Of a stretch of 34,690 nt of DNA, positions 24,308 to 34,200 are shown one piece after another. This DNA is from a virus. Below the pieces are notes generated by a model, which searched no databases, had not been told where the DNA came from, and saw nothing but the letters and a program-made list of their open reading frames with translations. The position numbers and the translations under genes were made by a program. The stretch is taken from IMG/VR virus record IMGVR_UViG_3300025131_007093, positions 1 to 34,690 of that record. One strand, given 5' to 3'. How positions within the stretch are numbered: position 1 is the first letter of the stretch; every line of letters starts with the position of its first letter.

Positions 24308-25403
24308 CTACAACTTTATCTGTTTCAATAACATCGTCTAATCCCAACTTATCAGATTGATATTTTAAAATAGATTTGTCACAAATTAGCTTGTAAATTT
24401 TTTCTTTTAATTCTAAATCATTATCTAATTTTTCTGCAAAATCTTTAGATAAAAATTTTATTTCCTTAGATGTATCAGGATCAATATAGGTATACCATGC
24501 ACCAGCGGTTTTAACTAATTTATGTTCTTTCATAACAGTTAACCAACTATCATAATCACTTATACCCCTATCAAAATACAATATAAATTCAGCAACCCTT
24601 AATGGTGGTCCTAATCTGTTTTTTATTACCTGTGCCTTAATTTTAATACCAATTGTATTCTTTTTAGCATCTTTAATCTGTCCTGCATTTTTTAATCTAA
24701 CACGTGTTGACGCATGAAATGGAAGCGCTTTTCCTCCTGATGTAGTCCAGGGATCTCCAAACATTACACCAAGCTTCTGTCTTAATTGATTTGTAAAAAC
24801 TAAAGCAACTTTCTGTCTTGCTATCATCTGTGTTATCTTACGCATTGCTTTTGATATAACTATTGCCTTTGAAGTTGCCCATCCATCTTTATCAAAATCA
24901 GCATCCATTTCAACTCTAGTTGATGCTGCAGCCAAACTATCAACAAGAATAGTTACAAGCCTATCTCTATCAGATTCTCGTATTTTAGTTACAATATGTT
25001 CTATTGCTTCAAATATTTCTTCAACTGTTTCTAATTGAATATATAGCATTTTTGAAACATCTATTCCAATTGCTTGTAAAAAATCTTGAGAAACTGCAGA
25101 TTCAGTATCAATATACACTGCAACACCACCTTTCTTTTGAGTATCAGCTAAAACATGCGCGCCAACTAAAGATTTTCCACTTCCTTCTAAACCATTTAAT
25201 TCTGTAATTTTGCCAACACCAATTCCACCATTTGGTTTATTTGAAATAGCAATATCTAAAATAGACGATCCGGTTGATATCCAATCCTTAACATCTGTTG
25301 GTGACGCTTTATTAGAATCTAAAAAATAAGCAACTTGATGTGTTTTGAATTGTTTATTGAGACCGTCAGCGATTACAGCAGCAAGTTCATCTTTTCCTAC
25401 CAT
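24297..25403 (-). CDS. RecA/UvsX recombinase
   Basis: The 368-residue recombinase forms filaments on single-stranded DNA and exchanges strands. Walker A is ELNGLEGSGKSLVGAHVL near residues 67-84; VAVYIDTESAVS and TILVDSLAAASTR give the Walker B region; LVFTNQLRQKLGVMFGDPWTTSGG-type sequence gives loops L1/L2 with the family's conserved Gln. It is nearer to bacterial RecA in these motifs than to T4 UvsX, as in many marine T4-like phages. AGGAG precedes the ATG. Confidence 0.92.
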   Translation of the reverse strand: MVGKDELAAVIADGLNKQFKTHQVAYFLDSNKASPTDVKDWISTGSSILDIAISNKPNGGIGVGKITELNGLEGSGKSLVGAHVLADTQKKGGVAVYIDTESAVSQDFLQAIGIDVSKMLYIQLETVEEIFEAIEHIVTKIRESDRDRLVTILVDSLAAASTRVEMDADFDKDGWATSKAIVISKAMRKITQMIARQKVALVFTNQLRQKLGVMFGDPWTTSGGKALPFHASTRVRLKNAGQIKDAKKNTIGIKIKAQVIKNRLGPPLRVAEFILYFDRGISDYDSWLTVMKEHKLVKTAGAWYTYIDPDTSKEIKFLSKDFAEKLDNDLELKEKIYKLICDKSILKYQSDKLGLDDVIETDKVVDEL

Positions 25404-25428
25404 ATAAAAACTCCTATTTAATTATTTT

Positions 25429-25448
25429 GGGCGAGACTATGCTCGCCC
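25429..25448. other. GC-rich hairpin between ssb and recA genes
   Basis: A perfect 7-base GC-rich inverted repeat (GGGCGAG and CTCGCCC, six-base loop) stands out in the AT-rich gap. A second 6-base AT stem (attatt and aataat) lies outside a two-base mismatch on each side. There is no U-run on the minus-strand transcript, so it is not a standard intrinsic terminator. It may protect or delimit the ssb message 3' end or act as a processing site. Confidence 0.7.
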
Positions 25449-25467
25449 TTAATAATGTTTAAATTAA

Positions 25468-26220
25468 TTATTCGTTAAATAATTTATCAAATGCATCTTC
25501 AACATCTGTAGCACTATTTGTGGTTGAAGATTTTTTTACAGTTTGATCTGATATTGTTGATGTTTCATCTGTTGGATTTAGATAGTTTGACAAAGCTTCT
25601 TTTAATTCGTCATATGTTGGTTCATTATATAACTTTGTTAATTCTGATTGTCCATTCAATAATTTTTCTAAAATATCATTATTTTCAGTTAAAGGAGTTT
25701 GATTTGGTTTAACACGTATTGTAATTTTTCCAAATTGATTTCCTGCTTCTTGTGGTGTTTGTTTTTCAACAACAATATCTCTACCATTTATTGAATCAGC
25801 AATATCACCATAATCTGGATCCGCAATAAATCCCAAAAGCTCTTGATATACTGTCTTACCGAATCCCCAAAACTTTACACCTTCACGCTCCTGTCCACGA
25901 ACAATAACTGGAACAAAGGTTCTCATTTTGGGTTCAAGTTTTTTGCCCTGAATCCATTCGTCTCTACTACCTGCCTGTTTAAGTTTATCGGCAAACTCAT
26001 TTATAGGATCTGGTCGTCCAAATGAAACTGGAGATAAGTAGGTTTTATTGTCACCTAAATTATAATGAAAATACAACTCTATAAATGGATTTGCCTTATT
26101 AAACTCATAAGGTACCATTCTGATATTAGTTTTTCCTGGTTGTGGTTTCCAGAAATTTTCTTTTGTTGAAGTTGTGTTTTGAAGTTGAGATAACTTTTTT
26201 TTGATTTGTTCAATATCCAT
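25468..26220 (-). CDS. gp32-like single-stranded DNA-binding protein
   Basis: This 250-residue protein has a basic N-terminus with the phage SSB opening (KKKLSQLQN). It continues with WKPQPGKTNIRMVPYE, PFIELYFHYNLGDN and PVSFGRPDPINEFADKL, the OB-fold pattern seen in gp32-like proteins of marine myoviruses, and ends with an acidic tail VEDAFDKLFNE that would bind replication partners. The zinc-binding cysteines of T4 gp32 are absent. A late-promoter-like octamer and AAGGAG lie just upstream. It is followed by a hairpin and then recA. Confidence 0.85.
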   Translation of the reverse strand: MDIEQIKKKLSQLQNTTSTKENFWKPQPGKTNIRMVPYEFNKANPFIELYFHYNLGDNKTYLSPVSFGRPDPINEFADKLKQAGSRDEWIQGKKLEPKMRTFVPVIVRGQEREGVKFWGFGKTVYQELLGFIADPDYGDIADSINGRDIVVEKQTPQEAGNQFGKITIRVKPNQTPLTENNDILEKLLNGQSELTKLYNEPTYDELKEALSNYLNPTDETSTISDQTVKKSSTTNSATDVEDAFDKLFNE

Positions 26221-26235
26221 TGAATTTCTCCTTAG

Positions 26236-26243
26236 TATTTATG
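26236..26243 (-). promoter_or_regulatory. Late-promoter-like CATAAATA before the ssb gene
   Basis: CATAAATA on the minus strand is one base from the T4-type late consensus TATAAATA and lies 15 bases before the ssb ATG, with AAGGAG (26233-26228) between. It sits in the longest gap of the window (26221-26321), where a promoter would be expected. SSB genes are usually early or middle, so this may be coincidental. Confidence 0.3.
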
Positions 26244-26260
26244 TTTTATTATTTAATGTT

Positions 26261-26281
26261 TATGGTTTAATTGAAACCATA
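26261..26281. other. AT-rich hairpin upstream of ssb
   Basis: TATGGTTT and AAACCATA form a perfect 8-base stem with a 5-base loop within the gap between the zinc-ribbon gene and the ssb gene. No U-run follows. It could be an autoregulatory or stability element in the ssb leader, since gp32 messages in T4-type phages are translationally regulated from their leaders, or it could be neutral. The rest of the gap is AT-rich with no ORF. Confidence 0.4.
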
Positions 26282-26321
26282 TAACCTATTCATTAATATA
26301 TATAATGAAAATATTTCAAAA

Positions 26322-26705
26322 TCATTTTTTATTTTCGTATTTTTTCCACTTATCTATAGGACATTCAGCAGTTGCATAATGAGTTTTAACATTCATAAAA
26401 CAACCGCATTCAGTACACCTACCATCTTTTCTGTTTGTATCAGGATTAGTTTCATCATATAATAGATAAGGACATTGTTTGCAGATTTCCCATCTCTGTT
26501 CTGCAATATTCTGTGGAACTATAACCTGCTTTCCTTTAACAAAAGCTTTTAAACTTCTCCAGTGATCGGTTGCCAAATTTCGTATCATCTGAGATGCTGG
26601 TGGAAGTTTTTTTTCTCCCGCTAACATCTTTTCTGTATTATCTATCTGTTCTAATTCTTCTTCGGTTGCAGGTCGGTCTATTGTAGGCTTAGGCTTATAT
26701 GTCAA
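26322..26705 (-). CDS. Small zinc-ribbon protein
   Basis: This 127-residue protein ends in a zinc-binding domain: CKQCPYLL, then RCTECGCFMNVKTHYATAECP, a pattern of four or more cysteines typical of small phage zinc ribbons whose function is unknown. The N-terminal half is acidic then basic with TDHWRSLKAFVKG before the ribbon. The start is a TTG at 26705 overlapping the previous TGA as TTGA, with TAGGTG upstream; no ATG lies before residue 26. It is coupled to the thioredoxin-like gene. Confidence 0.7.
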   Translation of the reverse strand: MTYKPKPTIDRPATEEELEQIDNTEKMLAGEKKLPPASQMIRNLATDHWRSLKAFVKGKQVIVPQNIAEQRWEICKQCPYLLYDETNPDTNRKDGRCTECGCFMNVKTHYATAECPIDKWKKYENKK

Positions 26706-27394
26706 TTAACACCTAGATGCTTTATAAGTCTATCTAATTTGTCTTCAAGAGCTTTTAATCGTAGATCAACTGGTGCTGTTACCTGTGGCTGCTGTTGGTT
26801 TGGTGCATTTCTGATTCTCTCCTCGAGCTTATCTGCTGGTATGAGGTTTGGAAGATGTTTATTTTCCTTCGACCATTTTTTATATCCTGTGCGCCATTTC
26901 TTTATCTCATTATTTGAAGATCCAGGTCTAGGCATTGGTGGTGGCATAGATTTCGGTCTTGGCATAGCAAGGAGTTCATCAGCAGTTTTGAGATTTGGAA
27001 GATGTGAATTCTCATCTGTCCATTTTTCGTATTCAACTTTCCAATTATTTTCTTCACCTTTCTTTGCATCATGAAAAGGTACACGTGGTGCTGGACCTTT
27101 AGGTCTGGGTGGAGGTGGAATATCTTCTCCATTTATCCATTTTAATACAATATCTTTATCACGATAACCACAGACATGATGTCCTGTTTCAGCATTAACA
27201 AACAGAGGTGTGCCGCATCTTATATTATGCTTCTTTTTAAGATCTTCAGCTATATCTTTATTTTCTTTCTCTGCCAGATCAAGTCTTAAGATATTGTGAT
27301 CTTCTTTGTTTAACTCTTCAACAACAGAATCTGCTTGCTTACAAAAAGCACAACCTATTGTGTAAAAATAATATAGTTTTGATTCATTGCTCAT
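26702..27394 (-). CDS. Thioredoxin-fold protein with proline-rich linkers, a duplicated motif and a C-terminal coiled coil
   Basis: The first 90 residues form a glutaredoxin/thioredoxin-like domain: YYFYTIGCAFCKQ with redox pair Cys15 and Cys18, and CGTPLFVN with the cis-proline at 63. Two proline-rich linkers follow, around 92-106 and 143-158. Between and after them is a motif repeated twice (residues 116-144 and 165-193) with the shared core W-x4-Y-x-K-W-x2-E-N-x-H-L-P-N-L-x2-A-D-x-L. The last 25 residues are a coiled-coil-like helix (DLRLKALEDKLDRLIKHL). It may be the electron donor for the reductase; the repeats and coil suggest assembly with a partner. GGAG precedes the ATG. Confidence 0.75.
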   Translation of the reverse strand: MSNESKLYYFYTIGCAFCKQADSVVEELNKEDHNILRLDLAEKENKDIAEDLKKKHNIRCGTPLFVNAETGHHVCGYRDKDIVLKWINGEDIPPPPRPKGPAPRVPFHDAKKGEENNWKVEYEKWTDENSHLPNLKTADELLAMPRPKSMPPPMPRPGSSNNEIKKWRTGYKKWSKENKHLPNLIPADKLEERIRNAPNQQQPQVTAPVDLRLKALEDKLDRLIKHLGVN

Positions 27395-27422
27395 AACCTA
27401 TCTCCTGTGTTTTTATTTGATA

Positions 27423-27818
27423 TTAAATATTAACTATTTTAAAAATTCTAGTATTAATTTTATTTAACCCTTCAGAATTTGTTACCATTATCATATTTTT
27501 GAAATTTTCCCAGGGCACTTGATACCCTGTATCAAGCACTCCATTATTTAAATTTTTTATAACCTCATTTAATGCATTGATTGTATATAATGTATTTGAA
27601 TACTTTTTTCTATGCAATGAAATTGTATTTGAAACTAAATTATAATCTATTCCCTCATCAGATTCTACATTATATGTGCATATAAGTTCTCTAATATCAT
27701 CTTCATTTTGAAGAACATAAATCTTATTAAAGGCTATTGTATAAGACTCTTTTATTTTACTGATTGTATTATCAATATTTCTTTTACTTGTAAATGTGCA
27801 GAGTAGTTGTGTTTTCAT
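27423..27818 (-). CDS. Conserved phage protein of unknown function
   Basis: The protein has 131 residues from the ATG at 27818, two bases below the upstream stop; a TTG three codons earlier is also possible but would overlap. It has the alternating pattern KTQLLCTFTSKRNIDNTI, then KIYVLQNEDDIRELICTYNV, and NTLYTINALNEVIKNLN, a mixed alpha-beta layout. I recall similar proteins in T4-like phages of marine bacteria without a function. No catalytic motif is seen. It lies between the 723-residue protein and the thioredoxin-like gene. Confidence 0.6.
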   Translation of the reverse strand: MKTQLLCTFTSKRNIDNTISKIKESYTIAFNKIYVLQNEDDIRELICTYNVESDEGIDYNLVSNTISLHRKKYSNTLYTINALNEVIKNLNNGVLDTGYQVPWENFKNMIMVTNSEGLNKINTRIFKIVNI

Positions 27819-27819
27819 A

Positions 27820-29991
27820 TTAAGCAATAATCTTAATTAAATTACCAGCAAATACTGAATTGGGTCTCATAACTACTTGTGTAGTTCCATCTTTATATTT
27901 ATATATTTTCATTTTAAATCCAGGATTAGGACTAAATTTCATATGACTGTATGATGTGATTCCATCACTTACCTCTAGTTCACCAGTTCTAGTATTAGCA
28001 TCTATATTTCCGAATGGTTGAAAATCTATATCCGAATTGTGAACCTTTTCTAATATCAAGCCAGCTCTACAATACTGATCTAAAGAATCTAATAATAACT
28101 GTTTGTTTTCTAAATCTAAATCTTTAGGAAGTGTTCCTTTATCCTGCCATAGTGATATCGTATCTTCAGCCCAATCTCTAGTAGAACGACCATTTGGTAA
28201 TAGTAATTCACCTTCTATCATTTCATTATCCCTAGCCCACTTTTCTATAGAGTCCAACTGACCCTTTCCATTTGCTATTCTATCTGATGTTAATGGCTGT
28301 TTAGCTGTGCCCATAAAATTATTATGTAAGTCAATAACTTTAGTTAACATTTCAGAAGTTTTCTTGTTTTTAAATTTAGTTATTCGTATCTTATCGGCCG
28401 CACCAGAAGCAGCTCCACCATCCATCTTAACGCTAAGTCCGCCGGCTTTCTCCAGTGTAACAACATAACCTGTACCCGACGCTAATTTTTTAAGATAATC
28501 TGGATTATTTGAATCCAGACCTGATAAATCTGGGTACGAAACTAAATCTACTACCTTAACTGTCTCTCCATGTGGAGCTTCAGTTGGAATTCCATTTTTA
28601 TTCATAGATAGCATAACTAAAGATTCAGTCAAATCAGCTGCACCCTTACGTATGGAATTGACTTTATTCATCTTATCTAATATTTCCAAACATTTCTTCT
28701 CATATTCAACTGGGTCTTCAATATCTGAAAGAGACTCTACCATACCCACTATTTCTTTTTCAGCAGAAGTTGGATTTTCTCCCAGATGACCCTTAATAGA
28801 ATCTGCTAAAACTATCGGTCCTTCCTTTGTAAGCCTATCTCGTCCTTCGGGTGTGGTAACGTCCTGACCATCTATAAGCTGTACAAACTCCGCTTTTTCT
28901 AGATCGGCATATAATTCCATTTGATCATTATATCTTCTAATTGCTTTTATTGTTAATTTGGCTTTCTTTTCAGCGTCTTCACCACTTAATCTTTGTGGAC
29001 CCACCATCAATTCTGTCAATTCTTTTATCAATTCGTCTCTTTCTGGTTCAGTCTTTCTAGTCATGACATGACTTCCAATGGTTACGGATGTTATTACTGA
29101 TGGATCGTCATCCGAATACGTCTTTTTAACAGTGTGTTCGATCGGTTTTCCTTTTGCCATTTTACCAATAGTCAATGTCTTACCACCTATCTTTGGTGGA
29201 GCAACTTCTGCTGCTGATGTTGTAGCTGCAGTTGTTTCTACTCCCTGATCTAATAGTCTATCTCTAACTGCCATTGCAACTACTCCAGTTCCAAGCTCTA
29301 TTTTATTCCTACGACCCTGTCTAAAATCTCCAACATCACTATTTGACATATATATGGCAAGTTCTGGATTAGACATCTTACTGGTATCCTTTATCTTAGC
29401 ATATTTATTAAACAATTCTATGTCTTCCTCTGATAAATCTTCATTAGCTTTAAATTTATCCAATATCAATACAAATTTATCTTTATCACCTTCATCCCAT
29501 GGTACCTGGTTTAAGTTATTAGAAGTTTTATTATATACTGAATCTAACTTATTCTGTTCAGATTTATTTTTTGGTTTCCATTTTGTTTCCTTTTCCTTAT
29601 CATCAACAAATGGATCTGCATCTATTTTCATGGGCTTGGGCTTTGGTTCTTCTTTTTCATCTGGCTCATCACCACCAATTTTAACAAACTTACCTGCATC
29701 ATCTTTTTCAAATGTGGGTGTATCCGGTTTTGATTTGCCGTCAGGACCTACATCCTTTTTTAATTTATATTTGCCATATCCAATACTAATATATTTATCA
29801 GATTCATCAGCTTCTCGTAATTTACCCAATAGAATTTCAGCAAATTTTTTAGGATATCCCATCTCATTTAATGTCTCTTTTAACTTTATACGGTGAATTG
29901 GATTACTCACATCTGGCATGCCATTATCTACATTGTACGACCACTCTCTAATTATATTATCTAAATGTTTATGTGTTAAGTGATTAAGCAT
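27820..29991 (-). CDS. Large protein of unknown function, possibly virion-associated
   Basis: This 723-residue protein has an N-terminal helical domain (residues 1-62) with HLDNIIREWSYNVDNGMPDV then LKETLNEMGYPKKFAEILL, a module found at the start of several unrelated marine phage proteins. It is followed by a charged, proline-rich linker (about 75-150), a long helical middle and a compact C-terminal domain ending YKDGTTQVVMRPNSVFAG. No enzyme motif is recognised. Its location next to tail genes and its modular build suggest a structural or injected protein. It starts one base after the family A polymerase stop. Confidence 0.65.
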   Translation of the reverse strand: MLNHLTHKHLDNIIREWSYNVDNGMPDVSNPIHRIKLKETLNEMGYPKKFAEILLGKLREADESDKYISIGYGKYKLKKDVGPDGKSKPDTPTFEKDDAGKFVKIGGDEPDEKEEPKPKPMKIDADPFVDDKEKETKWKPKNKSEQNKLDSVYNKTSNNLNQVPWDEGDKDKFVLILDKFKANEDLSEEDIELFNKYAKIKDTSKMSNPELAIYMSNSDVGDFRQGRRNKIELGTGVVAMAVRDRLLDQGVETTAATTSAAEVAPPKIGGKTLTIGKMAKGKPIEHTVKKTYSDDDPSVITSVTIGSHVMTRKTEPERDELIKELTELMVGPQRLSGEDAEKKAKLTIKAIRRYNDQMELYADLEKAEFVQLIDGQDVTTPEGRDRLTKEGPIVLADSIKGHLGENPTSAEKEIVGMVESLSDIEDPVEYEKKCLEILDKMNKVNSIRKGAADLTESLVMLSMNKNGIPTEAPHGETVKVVDLVSYPDLSGLDSNNPDYLKKLASGTGYVVTLEKAGGLSVKMDGGAASGAADKIRITKFKNKKTSEMLTKVIDLHNNFMGTAKQPLTSDRIANGKGQLDSIEKWARDNEMIEGELLLPNGRSTRDWAEDTISLWQDKGTLPKDLDLENKQLLLDSLDQYCRAGLILEKVHNSDIDFQPFGNIDANTRTGELEVSDGITSYSHMKFSPNPGFKMKIYKYKDGTTQVVMRPNSVFAGNLIKIIA

Positions 29992-29992
29992 A

Positions 29993-31243
29993 TTATAACT
30001 TATTAGTTACATCTCTCATTAAATTGTAATCAAAACCTACTTTGACCTTCGTTAAATAAATATCAGATTCTAGAATTTTTTTTATATTTTTCAATGCTTT
30101 TTCTCCATCTCGCTTATCAAAATCAATGAGAAACGAATCATATGTATATAAAATTAAGTTACTTTTAATCATATATAAATATCTCTGTAATTCGATTATT
30201 ATCTTAATATTTTGTTCGGTCTCAACCGCTTGTATATAATAATTAAATAATTTAGTTTTTGTAATTTCATTATGATTATGTTTAAATATTGGTCTTTTAT
30301 ATATCGGTGTCTCTATTTTTCCTGTTTTATTGAATTCTTCCCATAATACTGTTATTAAATTATTAACAGAATCAAAAAATGGATTTAATTGAATTATGTC
30401 CCAGGGTATACCCCCATAAAGATATTGAAATGTTAACTTTTTCCCTTCTTCTCTATCTACACAATATAACTTTGCTAAATGGTCATGTGCCGACCCTTCT
30501 GGAAATGTATAATCAATTAAATTTGCTATTAATCTTACATGACATGCATCATAATCATATTCAATAAGATAATCATTATTAGGTATTATTAATTGTCTCT
30601 TATCACTGTCTAAAGCAGCAAAATTTATTCCACCAAAACTATTTGACGGCCTTCCAGTTGTTGTATATAATGAATAATTTGTAAATAATTTACCATCTGA
30701 AAGATGTCTTTTTGATTTTTCATTGAAACATTCTTTAACCTTTATTCCTGATTTTTCTATTGAATATAAGGCTAACATTGCATCATTGTTATATTTTTCA
30801 TATGAATCAAAATTTATTTTATTTCTATCATCCCAAATACTTTCAATATTTTTTGAAATCTTATCACAATATTCTAAATGCTTATAAATTGGTATGACTT
30901 CATTAATATTTTTTAGTGAATAATATCTATCATAAAGAAAATTCATTGCATTATTATGTATTTCTTCCATAGGTTTATTGTAAATATAATAATGTAAGAG
31001 ATTTATATCATATACTTTCTTAAACGAATGAGTATGTAATAGAAACTTCTTATTTGGAGTTAGTATTGTTTTATCTTCTAAAAAATCAAAACTATCAACA
31101 CCAAACTGATCGTGATGATTTAATGTCAATATTTTCGATTCTTCATTTAACTTCTTTGCATATAATAATGAGAGACTATTATCACTATGCAATGGATGTA
31201 ATAAATTATCTGAGAATATTGGAATAACTATGTATTCTTGCAT
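29993..31243 (-). CDS. Minimal family A DNA polymerase-like protein
   Basis: The 416-residue protein contains the family A palm and fingers motifs. T-G-R at 196-198 with INFAALDSD corresponds to the TGRLSS...NLQNIP region. Motif A is IEYDYDACHVRLIA, with Asp230 equal to E. coli Pol I Asp705 and His235 at the Glu710 position. Motif B has Arg264, Lys268, Phe272 and Tyr276 in exact register with Arg754, Lys758, Phe762 and Tyr766. Motif C is LYTYDSFLIDF, with Asp369 equal to Asp882 but Tyr and Ser replacing its neighbours His and Glu. The catalytic set is retained, so it may be active. The first 180 residues are unlike known exonuclease or thumb domains. Confidence 0.8.
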   Translation of the reverse strand: MQEYIVIPIFSDNLLHPLHSDNSLSLLYAKKLNEESKILTLNHHDQFGVDSFDFLEDKTILTPNKKFLLHTHSFKKVYDINLLHYYIYNKPMEEIHNNAMNFLYDRYYSLKNINEVIPIYKHLEYCDKISKNIESIWDDRNKINFDSYEKYNNDAMLALYSIEKSGIKVKECFNEKSKRHLSDGKLFTNYSLYTTTGRPSNSFGGINFAALDSDKRQLIIPNNDYLIEYDYDACHVRLIANLIDYTFPEGSAHDHLAKLYCVDREEGKKLTFQYLYGGIPWDIIQLNPFFDSVNNLITVLWEEFNKTGKIETPIYKRPIFKHNHNEITKTKLFNYYIQAVETEQNIKIIIELQRYLYMIKSNLILYTYDSFLIDFDKRDGEKALKNIKKILESDIYLTKVKVGFDYNLMRDVTNKL

Positions 31244-31293
31244 TATAACCTTTATTTAATATAAATATAACAATTATTTCTTAAAATTATTTT

Positions 31294-34200
31294 TTATTTT
31301 ACAGAAACAGGGCCTAATGGTTTCTCTTCTAAAGCTTTTTTATCCAATCTCTGCTTTTCAATTTCTCCAAGATATTTTTTTATATCTGATATTTCATCGA
31401 GATCATTATATTCAATTATATCCCAATATTGGTCCTTTATAACAAAATAATATTTTTTATCTTTCTCAAGCGTTATCTTTCTCTTTGTTATATATTCTTC
31501 TTTACCTGTACCCATATTATATTCTTTTGATATCTGCATAACCTTATTTTCATAGTATCTATTTAATGCTTCATTTGACGCGAACGGATCTGCATCAAAA
31601 TCAAATGAGGGCATAGTCCATTTTAAAGTTATATCAGTTTTCTTAGTCGCAATAAAAGAAAACTGATAATCAAGTTCTGGAAATAAATGTACATTTGTTC
31701 TAAATGATTCAATATTTTTCATTTTTGACAAATAAGACCCGAAATTCTGAAGACCTAATGAATCAGTAAAATATGATTTTTTTATATAAAAATTCTGATC
31801 TAAAAATAATTTATCTACAATTTCTTCAACTAAACCTGGTAAAACTTGCATTAATCCCTTTATTGATGTTGTCCAACCAGATGTTGTAACTTCATGACTT
31901 ATTTCTGTTATTAAAAAATATACTTTATCTCTATATTTTCTTGGTAAATAATCAACTCTAAATTTATTTCCAGGTAATAATCCTGATATTCCATACATTG
32001 TTAATTGAACTTCAGCGAATAATATGTTTGCTGCTTGTGATCTCTTATCATGTTTTTCTTTTGCTTTATTACTCCAATAATCAAATTCATCTTTAGAAAA
32101 ATGTTCTTTATCAGGGTTGGGATCATTTTCTCTTTCCTGCTTTAATTCTCTATCATATTTTATCTGTTTTGCCTTTAATTTATTTTCTGGAGAATCGTCT
32201 CCTTTAGTAGCAGTAGTATCTTTATTACCTACAAGATTATATAATTCTTCCGAAAGTTTATTATTATAAGTATCTTTTTTACTTGTCTGTTTTAAATCTA
32301 AAACACCATAAAATGCTTCTTCTCCTGTCGCTGTTGAATCTGTTAACTTATAATGTTTATCTTCATTTGCTTCTGGAGTGGGAGATTTAACTTTTACATT
32401 TGGCAAATAATTATAATTAATATTATCACCCTTTTCTAAACCTTCTATTGAATATCTTTTCTCAATTTCTTTTGTAACATAAAGTGAATCGATCCCTGAA
32501 TTTGATTTTAACTTTGTCGACCTTCCAAAATTAGATTGTGCAAATATTGCATCTTTTAATCTGCCTGAAGGCAACCCTATATTTATTGTGTATCCCTTTA
32601 CAATTGTATTTGGTGAATGTGGTTTAAATAAAAACGTGTTTTTAAACTCATCTTCAGCCGTTGTATCATTTATAACTGCTTCTGAATCGATTACAGAAAG
32701 TTTTTGTTGTTTTGGAGAATCAGGTGAAAAAATTGTTAAATTATATACATATTCTGAATTCTTATTTATTTCATTTAATATTATTTCTACAGCTTCTTTT
32801 GTAGTATTTGATTTTTGAAATGCATTTTTTATTAAACTTACCTGAATAAAAATGCTATATATAGAACACTTATCTAATATTTTATCTGCTTCCCAATCTT
32901 CCTCTTCTGATTCATATTCTGACTGCAATGAATATAAAAACCTTAAATCTCCACTTATATGTTTTGTAGTTTGTTGTCTAGCATAAAGATTCTTATTGAA
33001 TTCTATTTCAGATATTGATGAATCCCAATCTATTCCAGACTCCGTATTCTTATCAAATCCTGTAACTCCAAGATAATCATTTAATATTTCTCTTTCAAAA
33101 AACTTCCAGCTTACAAATATATTTTTTGGATCAGCCATGTCGGCAGTTTCAGGCATATCAGAAATACTTTCATATCTTGCACCTACCCAGAATACTTCCT
33201 TATTATCACCCTTTGGAACATTTGGATTATTACTTTCTTGATATTTATATAGATATAACGAAGCCCACCTATAAAAATATTCTTTAGATAAAGATGGCTG
33301 TTTAATATCTTTATAAAGCATACTATTTAAAAAATTTTTATCGAATGTTTTAGTAGCTTCTACCAATACAACTCTATCAATTTCATCTACTATATTTCTT
33401 CTTATATTTCTATCAACACCTATATCTTCACTCATTAGTGCAAAGTTCTCTGATAATAGCTCTAATGTACATTCAAATGAGCCATCTTCTCTTATATTTG
33501 TTTTTGCATCAATTACTCTACCAACAGTTGTTTGTAAATCTCCAGCCGATTTTTTTACTGGGCCATCTTTGCCAAAGATTCTGTCAAATATATCATTTTT
33601 TGACATTTGTTTTGCTTTACCATCATCAAATATTATAGTATTCGGGTCATATAAATGTGCAGTATCCCAACCAAAATCTATAAAAACTCTTGCACCAATA
33701 TTTAAAAAATATTTTGAGTATATCTCATCAAAATCAGTTAAATTATACACAATGAAATTAACAGTGGTGTTTAAATATAAAGGAATGTGTTTAACAATAC
33801 TTGTCCCTTCAGTTCTTTGTGATATAGATGTTATTCCAGCTGGTGGTCTTAAGAACTCATTATTATTTTTTTCAAATTCATTATAAAATATTTTTTCATT
33901 AGCTTTCTGTTCTACAGTATCATTTGGAGAAACAACCTGTGTTGTATCGTGATTGCCTATTGAATATATTTTTGTTTCAAGTGTTGAAACTTTATCTATT
34001 GTCTTTGTCTCTTTGTTATATATTTCATCTTCTTCCAAATCCCAATTTGGATTCGGATCTTCTTCATGCTCCCAATTATAAATCGGTTCAGCTTTTGTAG
34101 CTTCAATTGCTGTCCAAATTCTTGCGAATGGTGTTCTAGATGAGAGATCAGCTAATATTTGGCCAGTTTCACCACCTTGAGGAAAATTATATTCAGAGCT

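Noticed and set aside
25429-25448. Hairpin as an intrinsic terminator
   Set aside because: Neither strand has the run of U after the stem that intrinsic terminators need; recA follows in the same orientation with its own ribosome site.
26902-27132. Second minus-strand frame inside the thioredoxin-like gene
   Set aside because: It is an out-of-frame shadow of the proline-rich repeat region and has no independent start context.
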